Assembly: GCA_029057985.1 (NCBI GenBank)
Contig: JAIDYR010000049.1
Coordinates: 1-48,843, forward strand
Source: Muribaculaceae bacterium
Lineage (GTDB): Bacteria > Bacteroidota > Bacteroidia > Bacteroidales > Muribaculaceae
Direction of reading: 5' to 3'
DNA length: 48,843 bases
The translations under genes were made by a program, and so were the position numbers. This document shows, in pieces, positions 42,208 to 48,843 of this stretch. Under the pieces are notes generated by a model. It made no database searches. It was given only the letters and a program-made list of their open reading frames with translations, and had not been told where the DNA came from. The first letter of the stretch is position 1. Every line of letters begins with the position of its first letter.

Positions 42208-44376
42208 ATGGACAGACTCGACATAAAATTAAACGAAGCTTTTCCCGGAAAGGTAGTCAGAAAAGACCTCCTGCACGACTTGCGCAAAACATCCAACGTG
42301 CCATCATTTGTATTGGAATTCTTCCTGTCAAAATACTGTGCATCCGAAGATCCAGAGGAGATTGAGGAGGGGAAGAAGGCTGTGCAGCAGACTATAGAGA
42401 AACACTATGTTCATAGCGATGACTCCAATCGCGCTCAATCAATGGTTGAGCAGAAGAACCGTCATAAGTTTATCGATAAGATTCATGTGCGCTATGTGGA
42501 GCGAGAGAAACGTTATTGGGCCGAAATGGAGAATTTCGGTTCTAAGCGTATTGCCATCAATCCTCGTTTCTATCAGGAGAATGAAAAACTTCTGGAAGCT
42601 GGTGTTTGGGCGGAGATCACTCTGGCGTATAATGAAGTCGAAGAGGATGATTATGCTTTCTACGTCGAAGATCTGCGTCCCATCCAGATTGCACATTTTG
42701 ATGTGGAGAGATTCAAAAAAGGTCGTGAAGCCTTTACAACTGAGGAATGGATTGATGTGCTTATCAGGAGTATAGGAATAGATCCCAAATGGCTGGAGGA
42801 ACGTTCCCGGCATCTAAAAGGAGATAAAGATGGAAAGCGATTGAAATATCATATCCTTTCCCGATTCTTGCCGATGGTGCAAAATAATTACAATAGTATT
42901 GAATTAGGAGGTCGAAGCACAGGCAAATCTTATTTTTATGCTGAATTCTCTCCATATTCAACATTGTTATCAGGAGGGCAGGCTTCTACTGCTACACTCC
43001 TTTACAACAATCAACGTAAACAGGTAGGAGCTGTAGGATTTTGGGATACTATCGCATTTGATGAAGTAGCAAATATGAAAATCAAGGATGCCGACACTAT
43101 CCAGATTATGAAAGACTATATGGCGAATGGTCGTTTCTCCCGTGGAACATCCGTGACCGCCTACGCATCTTTTGCCTTTGTAGGTAACTTCGATCTGAAT
43201 ATTCCGACAATAGTCAACAGCTACGACCACGACCTTTTAGCGACACTACCCAAGGCATTCGATTTAGCCGTAATCGACCGACTCTTCAATTATATACCCG
43301 GTTGGGAGATTCCGAAAATTGATGAGGAGTCTTATACAACCAATTATGGCCTGATAACGGATTACTTGGCAGAATATTTGGCTTATGCATTCAAACATAG
43401 CAGTGAATATACCGCCATTGTGCGAGAAATGCTTAAGAAGGGAGATAATATTGAGGGTCGTGATGATCTTGCATTGCAAAAAACTATCCTCGGCTTCGTA
43501 AAACTACTCTGGCCTTCCGGCAGACCAACACCGGAAGAATTCGATGAAGTGGTGGAATATGCGCTTGAAGGGCGCCGCCGTGTAAAAGAGCAACTTAACA
43601 AGCGGAAGCCGGATGAGGAGTATGCGCGTATAGATATGTCATATATCAACAGCAAAGGGGAAAAAGTGGTGGTCTATTGTCCTGAAAGCAAATATTCCGA
43701 GGCAACGCAAAATCCGCGCAGACAGCCCGATGTTGAAGTGCGTGTCGATCCTGAAATCACAAAGGATATAGATTCCCAGCCTCCTGTAAAGAAACGTCGT
43801 ACAAGAATCTCCCCTACGGATAAAGTCGAGAATACACCGGTTGCTGAAGATCCCACAAAACAATTCGAAGGAGATGAACCCAAACCAGGACGAAAGGAAT
43901 TAATGCACGGTGATATCGGTTATGATTACGAGACTCTTTACAAAGACTATCTCAAAGGGGCGAAAGTGATTCAATTAGAGGAGCCATACCTCTCCATGCG
44001 TTATCAGATGGAGAATCTGACACGTTTCGTGGAGATGCTTATAAAGATAGGCGACTGCCGTTCCTTCACAATCTACACCAAGCCTTGTGATCGACCCGAA
44101 GATACGGAAAGAGTGCGTCAGCAGCTCCAGCAGTTGAGTGACACCATCGCCGACATGGAGACCACTGACATGCGCATAGACTTCAAATTCGACGGGACTA
44201 TGCACGACCGTTGCATCCGTACCGATACCGGATGGCGCATAGATACAGGTCGTGGCCTCCATATATATCAGAATCTCAATCCTGACCGTGAGCGTACCAA
44301 TCCCTTCCAGATGGGTACCTACGACCTATCCCTACGTCCAACACATTCCACAACTATTACTTATACTAAGATTTAA
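42208..44376 (+). CDS. brxL: BrxL-type AAA+ protein with C-terminal MIT_C (MITD1-like) domain
   Basis: A 722-residue protein (ATG 42208; a TTG directly after the pglZ stop would add 3). Residues 1-225 hold the BrxL N-terminal region ([35 protein letters not shown]). Walker A is [11 protein letters not shown] (234-244) and Walker B [12 protein letters not shown] (277-288). Residues about 490-560 are a charged linker. The C-terminal 150 residues (43918-44373) are not a Lon protease: [52 protein letters not shown] and [13 protein letters not shown] line up with the PLD-like C-terminal domain of eukaryotic MITD1 ([62 protein letters not shown]). The canonical Lon Ser-Lys dyad region is absent. 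Confidence 0.85.
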   Translation: [722 protein letters not shown]

Positions 44377-44382
44377 CCAAAT

Positions 44383-45507
44383 ATGGCAAAAAACCATCAC
44401 AAGGAAGCATACGATGAGGGTACCCTAACTAAGCTTGATATTTTTCAGGCTTATGCAGAGGCATGGTTAGGAATTTGGTCTGTTACTACCAAAATGAAGG
44501 TAACAGATCTTTGGATATGGGATTTCTTTGCTGGCCCCGGAAAGAGTGTGATAGGACAATACGGAAGTCCTTTAAGAATTTTAAAAGTAATTGAAGGACA
44601 TGAATCCAGAATTACACAAAATGGGATTAAAATCCATGTGCGATTTAATGATAAATCCAAATCGAAGTATCGTAGTCTTATCTGTAATGTTGAATCTTAT
44701 GTTCAATCATCTCTGGCATTGTCTGCCCTAAAGTCAAAAGGATTATTCGACGTAGAGTATTATAATTCTGATTTTGGAGTTCTGTTTAAAGAGGTTATTC
44801 CAACTTTTGGGAAGGCTCCGGCTCTTATGTTTCTGGATCAAAACGGAGTAAAATATATTGGAAATGAATATCTTTTACCTTTATTGAAATCGAGACTTAC
44901 AGATTTCCTCTACTTTGTCTCAGCTTCATATTTTGCGAGATTTTCTTCCCAACCGGAATTTATAAAAAACGTCCCATTTAAATGGAATCCTGATAAACCG
45001 TTTAATTTCATTCATCGTGAAGTTATTGGGTATGTACGTGCTAAGATTCCACAGGGCTCAAGAATGCGTGTGTACCCTTTCAGCATTAAGAAAGGATCAC
45101 GAATCTATGGACTGCTCTTTGGAGCTTCTCATGTCCTGGCAGCTGAGAAATTTCTTGAAATTGCTTGGAAGGAAAATAGATTAAACGGTGAGGCCAATTT
45201 TGATATTGATGAAGATGCTGACAAACGGCAGGATTGTCTTTTTGAGGAATTTAGAACTTTTACAAAGATTGAAAAATTCGCAAAAGACGTAGAAATTGCA
45301 GTACGGGCATTAGAAGTAAAAAACAACCATGAAGCATATTATTATGCTGTAAATAATGGTTTTCTTCCAAGGCATATAACTTTTATACTCAAGAATCTTA
45401 AAAAAAGTAGAGTGATTGATTACGAAGGAAATTCTCCTCGGGTCTCTTATAAGGAGGCCTATAAGTTTGATCCATCCAAAGGTTTGCTTTTATATAAAGT
45501 AAAATGA
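44383..45507 (+). CDS. tcmP: Three-Cys-motif partner protein TcmP
   Basis: A 374-residue protein. HHKEAYDEGTLTKLDIFQAYAEAWL followed by LWIWDFFAGPGKSV (residues 43-56) and GSPLRILKVI are the signature of TcmP. The D47-FFAGPG run resembles a methyltransferase motif I. The mid part (PALMFLDQNGVKY, a DPxG-like loop) fits a methyltransferase-type fold. Its function is unknown; it is named for regular pairing with a three-cysteine protein, which follows here with a 4-bp overlap. It starts six bases after brxL, so it belongs to the BREX operon. AT-richer than brxL, suggesting separate acquisition. Confidence 0.85.
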   Translation: MAKNHHKEAYDEGTLTKLDIFQAYAEAWLGIWSVTTKMKVTDLWIWDFFAGPGKSVIGQYGSPLRILKVIEGHESRITQNGIKIHVRFNDKSKSKYRSLICNVESYVQSSLALSALKSKGLFDVEYYNSDFGVLFKEVIPTFGKAPALMFLDQNGVKYIGNEYLLPLLKSRLTDFLYFVSASYFARFSSQPEFIKNVPFKWNPDKPFNFIHREVIGYVRAKIPQGSRMRVYPFSIKKGSRIYGLLFGASHVLAAEKFLEIAWKENRLNGEANFDIDEDADKRQDCLFEEFRTFTKIEKFAKDVEIAVRALEVKNNHEAYYYAVNNGFLPRHITFILKNLKKSRVIDYEGNSPRVSYKEAYKFDPSKGLLLYKVK

Positions 45508-46241
45508 GTGCTACAAGTATAGAATGGACTGATGAAACTTGGAATCCTGTAACCGGTTGTAGTAAGCAATCGGAAGGATGTGCGCATTGTTATGCGGAAG
45601 CCATGTCTCATAGGCTTAAACTTATGGGAATACCAAAATATACCAATGGCTTCTCCATAACTTTGCATCCGAATACTCTTTCAGAGCCTCTTTCTTGGAA
45701 AAAACCGAGGAATATATTTGTATGTAGTATGAGTGATCTTTTCCATGAAAAGGTTCCATTTGAATTTATCGATCGTGTCTTAGATTCCATAAGAAAGACT
45801 CCACAGCATAGATATCAGCTATTGACAAAAAGACCCGAAAGAATGGTTGAGTATTTTTCTACTCGTTTAGTACCAGATAATGTATGGGTTGGGACTACTG
45901 TAGAAAGCAATTTATATAAGTTTCGAATAGATATTCTAAAATCCATTAGAGCTAAAGTACATTTTCTATCCTGTGAACCGCTCTTGGGACCTTTAGATGA
46001 GCTGGATTTATCAGGTATAGAGTGGGTGATTGTTGGGGGTGAAAGTGGTCCTAATGCGCGGAAGATGTTGTCAAAATGGGTTAAGAGTATTAAAGAACAA
46101 ACATCGAAGTTTAATGTGCCTTTCTTCTTTAAGCAATGGGGTACGTGGGGACCAGATGGGATTCGGAGATCTAAGAAAAAGAATGGTAAACTCTTTGAAG
46201 GGGCCGTTGTGCAGGAAATGCCAAAAATAATGTCAAAATAA
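45504..46241 (+). CDS. DUF5131 (phage Gp37/Gp68-type) three-cysteine protein
   Basis: A 245-residue protein. SIEWTDETWNPVTGCSKQSEG then CAHCYAEAMSHR gives C19, C26 and C29, the three-cysteine motif that likely binds an iron-sulfur cluster in a radical-SAM-like fold. IFVCSMSDLFHEKVP, HRYQLLTKRPERM, NVWVGTTVES, FLSCEPLLGP and WVIVGGESGPNARKM follow in the order usual for Gp37/Gp68 proteins of phages and defence loci. Reaction unknown. It overlaps tcmP by four bases, is the last intact gene of the BREX run, and is followed by gene debris. Confidence 0.85.
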   Translation: MSATSIEWTDETWNPVTGCSKQSEGCAHCYAEAMSHRLKLMGIPKYTNGFSITLHPNTLSEPLSWKKPRNIFVCSMSDLFHEKVPFEFIDRVLDSIRKTPQHRYQLLTKRPERMVEYFSTRLVPDNVWVGTTVESNLYKFRIDILKSIRAKVHFLSCEPLLGPLDELDLSGIEWVIVGGESGPNARKMLSKWVKSIKEQTSKFNVPFFFKQWGTWGPDGIRRSKKKNGKLFEGAVVQEMPKIMSK

Positions 46242-46360
46242 GGATACTTAGTTGGAACGTAAACGGGTTATATGCTCGTATAGATGCTGTCAATCGGTTA
46301 GCGATTGAATTGTTTGGACTGTGGATGCAGACATGTTCTTACTCCATCGAATGTAGGTAA
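46232..46360 (+). pseudogene. N-terminal fragment of an exonuclease III/EEP-type nuclease
   Basis: Overlapping the end of the DUF5131 gene in another frame is VKIRILSWNVNGLYARIDAV, followed by about 20 residues of unrelated sequence and a stop. SWNVNG is the first catalytic motif of exonuclease III-type (EEP) nucleases. There is no start codon of its own in this frame and the rest of the gene is missing. It appears that a third gene once followed tcmP and DUF5131. Confidence 0.5.
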
Positions 46361-46587
46361 CCATGATCTTCTTACACAATTAGATTCAGACGGTCAAAAT
46401 TTGGCTAACCTTGTATTGTGGGAATGTCTTTGATTGAGGCATCTCGAATGTAGCAACGGAAAACTCAAACTTACAAATTCTCCAATGTATCAAAGTCTCG
46501 GAACTTCTGATTCCGAGATTCTCTAGGTTAGAGGGATTTGAGGGTGTAAAAAGAGTAATTGTTCAAAGACTGGGAATTTAAACTTTT

Positions 46588-46618
46588 AATTTTGAAAAGT
46601 TGACAAGTTTTCAAAATT
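46588..46618. repeat. 11-bp perfect palindrome containing the shared 17-bp motif
   Basis: AATTTTGAAAA (46588-46598) pairs perfectly with TTTTCAAAATT (46608-46618) around a 9-nt centre. The left arm and centre form the 17-bp motif (46591-46607) that recurs at 24394-24410. A protein-binding or recombination site is possible. Confidence 0.5.
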
Positions 46619-46758
46619 TGTTTACCAAGATACCTTGATTATAATGGTTCCAAGTATCTGAGATTCTAAGTATGGAGGTATTGAATATACTCGAATCTCC
46701 CAATACTCATTTTTGCTCTGCAAAACAGCGATGGAATTGCTCTGACGCGTAGCAGGCG

Positions 46759-46816
46759 GCAAGTTACCTTTGGCCTTTACCAAGCGGAGCTTTGTACGGC
46801 AAAAGGTACAACTTGC
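46759..46816. repeat. Long imperfect GC-rich hairpin
   Basis: GCAAGTTACCTTTGGCC (46759-46775) pairs with GGCAAAAGGTACAACTTGC (46798-46816) with small bulges, and the loop contains a second stem (AAGC-GGA-GCTT). It stands out in AT-rich DNA. Possible structured RNA, transfer-origin-like site or repeat; no relaxase gene is in view. Confidence 0.45.
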
Positions 46817-46893
46817 TTGACAAATCCCGCAATGAATTTGGTATCCTTTTCGGGTATAATTCTATGGGAAATTAATCGCAAAGGAGGTCAATT

Positions 46894-46965
46894 ATGGGTA
46901 TTTATTCAAGAAATCCAGATTTTAGGACTCTGGATTATCAAATAGTCCAATACTTGGGTTTCTGA
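46894..46965 (+). CDS. Possible 23-aa peptide with strong Shine-Dalgarno
   Basis: AAAGGAGGT lies 6 bp before an ATG opening a 23-codon frame (MGIYSRNPDF ... QYLGF). Such a strong Shine-Dalgarno is unusual for Bacteroidetes, which makes the site stand out, but the peptide is not recognised and may be debris of a longer gene or a leader peptide. Confidence 0.2.
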   Translation: MGIYSRNPDFRTLDYQIVQYLGF

Positions 46966-47424
46966 AATTTTAATTTTTCTGGAATCTTGATAATTGGATT
47001 GCCAGCGTTTATGACTGTAGGAAAGATGAATCAGAAGAGAATTGGAATACGCAAGACCGCGATTTCTCAGATATTCATGTGCCTTTCATCCACAAATCCA
47101 AGACTTCTGATAATGATACATCCAATAATATTAGATGCCTGAGATTTCGGATGAGTAATAATTAAGACTTCAGAAACCAAGAAAAGAGAATAGCCGGATT
47201 AAATGATAACAGGATATGCAGATAGAAAGGGAAAAAGAGAACCAAGGTGACACAGCTATAGGAAACTGAGACATCAAGGTTATCGGAAACAGAGACTTTA
47301 AGTGCTTATGTATGCAGAATCGGGAAGAGACGGATTTGCATATATGCCGGTTGATGGGTTGTCAGTTTTCTCAGGATTCATATAAACAGAATCCTATTTA
47401 CCATCACAATTCTGAGAAAGAATT

Positions 47425-47478
47425 AGGACGGTAAGTAGGACGCTATTTAGGACGGAAAATAGGACGGTGATTAGGACG
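47425..47478. repeat. Five 12-bp tandem repeats at the integrase 3' end
   Basis: AGGACG begins at 47425, 47437, 47449, 47461 and 47473, exactly 12 bp apart, each followed by a variable 6-bp spacer. The last unit overlaps the final codons and the stop of the leftward recombinase gene. The exact helical-turn spacing suggests protein binding sites (arm-type or iteron-like). Confidence 0.85.
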
Positions 47479-48790
47479 CGGAGAGAACCAATCCTAATCT
47501 CTTGGCTTCTGTTTTCGTTAAATCATAAAATTCAGGAGTACCGGGTTTTACCAACTCTTTCCCATCAATCTTTCCATACAGTACCCAGTCGAGAACTTTT
47601 CGGTTAGCCGCATCCACTTTCTTGATATTGAAGTTGATATAGATATTGGTGATACGGTTGCCGTATTCGTGGCCAAGAGCCTCTGCAATCACACGGTCGG
47701 GTATATCGATATCGGCTGCGATGGTTGCCCAGGAATGGCGTGCCCAATATGCTGTGATGTCGGGAAAGAGGGGGTCATAAATCTTCTTGCCTCCGCGTCC
47801 CGGCTGCTTGTGCATCGGACCGATTTTCTGCAATTCCTTATTCATCTTGCAGCGAAAGAATTCATCATTCACCCAGCGGTCAAGGATAAAGAGGAGGTGT
47901 TCGGTGCCACGATATTTCTTGAAAAGCTCCATCGCCTCCGGCTCTACTTTCATTGAATAGAGATGCCCTGTCTTGGAACGGTTGAAGTCAAGACGGCCAT
48001 TGGTGATTTCCGTCAGTTTCGCAAGGTCTATCATATTGATTCCCATAAGGAAGAACATGAGTTTGAACATATCAAGATATTTCTCCTGATGTGGCTCGCA
48101 AGGGAAGAAGAAAAGTCGTCGCAATTCCTCCACTGTCAGCGACCTTTTCGCAGTCTCCACTGCCTTAATCTTGAACTTACGGAAAGGATAATGAGTGGTT
48201 ATTTCGTTCTCAATAGCGTTGTTGAAGATTGCGCGAAGATTACGGAAGTGAACGTTCCGTGCATTCGGGCTTGGGGATGTCTTTGACATGAAGGCATTGA
48301 ATCCGTTTAGCCAATCGAGGGTAATATCTTCAAATTTGAGTGCTTCCAATCCGTCTCTGCCGATATAGGCTTCTATTCGGTTTAGAGTATGGTGATAGGT
48401 ATTTCTTGTGCTCTCTTTCTTGGGCTCTACGAAGGTGTGGAAACGTGGCAGGAAAAGGGAATTGTGCGCGGATGGAATCTCTTCTTCCACCGGATTGAGC
48501 AACGCCATAACTCGTTCTTTGATTTCCATAGCGCTCATCTCTCTTAGCCCATCGCTTTGGTCAATGGAGATGATTGCGGAATCAATCTTGCGTTTCTTTT
48601 CCTGAATGATGGTGTTGAGCAGAAAGCCGTCCAGGTGATTCACAATCTTCTCCTTGTCGGCATTCCATTGATTTGATTTCAGGCGAACATCAAGCGTGAT
48701 GTAAGCCACTTTCCGGTTTTGAGTGATGGAGACTTTCAGCAGAGAGGCAGCTCCTTCCTTAGCTCTTGTAATCGGTAATTTTGCATCCAC
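47471..48790 (-). CDS. Tyrosine recombinase (integrase) of a mobile element
   Basis: A 439-residue recombinase reading leftward. Residues 10-110 are the arm-binding-like N-terminal domain (ITRAKEGAASLLKVSITQNRKVAYI) of Bacteroidetes SAM-like integrases, 115-200 the core-binding domain, 215-395 the catalytic domain. Visible catalytic residues are K273 (RSKTGHLY), R351 (YWARHSWAT), H374 (LGHEYG) and nucleophile Y384 (TNIYIN). The first catalytic Arg is replaced by N252 (MGINMID) and the HxxR His by Tyr348; loss of the first Arg is also known for IntDOT of CTnDOT. The start is GTG at 48790; an in-frame stop lies 36 to 42 bp upstream with no ATG between. Confidence 0.9.
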   Translation of the reverse strand: MDAKLPITRAKEGAASLLKVSITQNRKVAYITLDVRLKSNQWNADKEKIVNHLDGFLLNTIIQEKKRKIDSAIISIDQSDGLREMSAMEIKERVMALLNPVEEEIPSAHNSLFLPRFHTFVEPKKESTRNTYHHTLNRIEAYIGRDGLEALKFEDITLDWLNGFNAFMSKTSPSPNARNVHFRNLRAIFNNAIENEITTHYPFRKFKIKAVETAKRSLTVEELRRLFFFPCEPHQEKYLDMFKLMFFLMGINMIDLAKLTEITNGRLDFNRSKTGHLYSMKVEPEAMELFKKYRGTEHLLFILDRWVNDEFFRCKMNKELQKIGPMHKQPGRGGKKIYDPLFPDITAYWARHSWATIAADIDIPDRVIAEALGHEYGNRITNIYINFNIKKVDAANRKVLDWVLYGKIDGKELVKPGTPEFYDLTKTEAKRLGLVLSAS

Positions 48791-48793
48791 AAA

Positions 48794-48830
48794 AAATGGT
48801 AAAATTGAAAAACCAGCAAATGGTAAAATT
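48794..48830. repeat. Direct repeat upstream of the integrase start
   Basis: AAATGGTAAAATT occurs at 48794-48806 and 48818-48830, a 24-bp period, directly upstream of the integrase GTG. The last 13 bp of the window hold nothing further. Possible recombinase or regulator sites near the unseen right attachment site. Confidence 0.5.
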
Positions 48831-48843
48831 CAGTCACCAGTTC

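Larger units (their letters stand above)
46242..47470. other. Gene-poor decayed stretch between BREX operon and integrase
   Basis: About 1.2 kb without an intact gene of normal size. Visible parts are the nuclease fragment (46232-46360); a 31-codon stretch at 46338-46433 (NHDLLTQLDSDGQNLANLVL) that looks protein-like and may be ATPase debris; a perfect 8-bp hairpin (46496-46503 with 46511-46518) that may be a weak terminator; an 11-bp palindrome (46588-46618); a long hairpin (46759-46816); a 23-codon frame with a strong Shine-Dalgarno (46894-46965); and tandem repeats at the right edge. Confidence 0.6.

Noticed and set aside
42208-44376. Annotation as an ordinary Lon-like BrxL protease
   Set aside because: No Lon catalytic Ser/Lys region can be found; the C-terminal sequence matches MITD1 instead.
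47425-47478. Possible CRISPR array
   Set aside because: Repeat units of 6 bp with 6-bp spacers are far too short, and no cas genes are present.

Overview
Organism and overall look. The window reads as a Bacteroidales chromosome, possibly Muribaculaceae (the family is inference). Signs are many promoters of the Bacteroidetes type (TTTG-like -33 box, 19-20 bp, TAnnTTTG -7 box), an outer-membrane barrel paired with an MG2-like exported protein, an Omp28/thioredoxin-like secreted protein, a DUF4250 gene, an M49 peptidase with the HECLGH form of its motif, and a C45-type peptidase. I see no CRISPR array and no rRNA.

Chromosomal backbone, 1-17.2 kb. It starts inside an RlmI-like rRNA methyltransferase gene. 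A three-gene run follows (DPP III, AlkD-like, Omp28-like) and ends at a perfect 22-bp bidirectional terminator. Leftward genes encode a lipoprotein-sized exported protein and a Bcr/CflA-type efflux pump. A 58-aa DUF4250 gene lies before two 183-bp MITE-like elements (7939-8121 and 10091-10273) that flank a C45 peptidase gene and a membrane protein gene. Then come a hotdog thioesterase, dprA, a uridine phosphorylase, the complete leftward dTDP-rhamnose operon rfbA-C-D-B, luxS, and tRNA-Ser(CGA) with its own promoter and terminator.

Transition, 17.5-23.1 kb. An AT-richer barrel/MG2 gene pair, a gene-free stretch with strong GC-rich inverted repeats, and an XRE / ImmA-IrrE / PIN module whose PIN gene is cut to 46 codons. 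That break is my best candidate for the left edge of an integrated element.

Defence island, 23.1 kb to beyond the window end. A replication-initiator-like gene is followed by a wHTH / nucleotidyltransferase / metallophosphoesterase operon, an unrecognised helical protein overlapping a PD-(D/E)XK-type nuclease gene, and then one tightly packed rightward run from 30.0 to 46.2 kb: small XRE regulator, brxE-like, brxA, brxB, brxC, pglX, pglZ, brxL, tcmP, DUF5131 (Gp37/Gp68). A 1.2-kb decayed stretch follows, with a fragment of an exonuclease III-like gene. The island ends in a tyrosine recombinase gene whose 3' end overlaps five 12-bp tandem repeats.

Most unusual content. The BREX locus has the type 1 gene order plus a brxE-like first gene otherwise typical of type 6. 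Its BrxL has no Lon protease domain: the AAA+ part is joined to a C-terminal domain that closely resembles the PLD-like C-terminal domain of eukaryotic MITD1 (MIT_C), suggesting a membrane-linked or nuclease-like effector. The TcmP/DUF5131 pair is built into the same operon.
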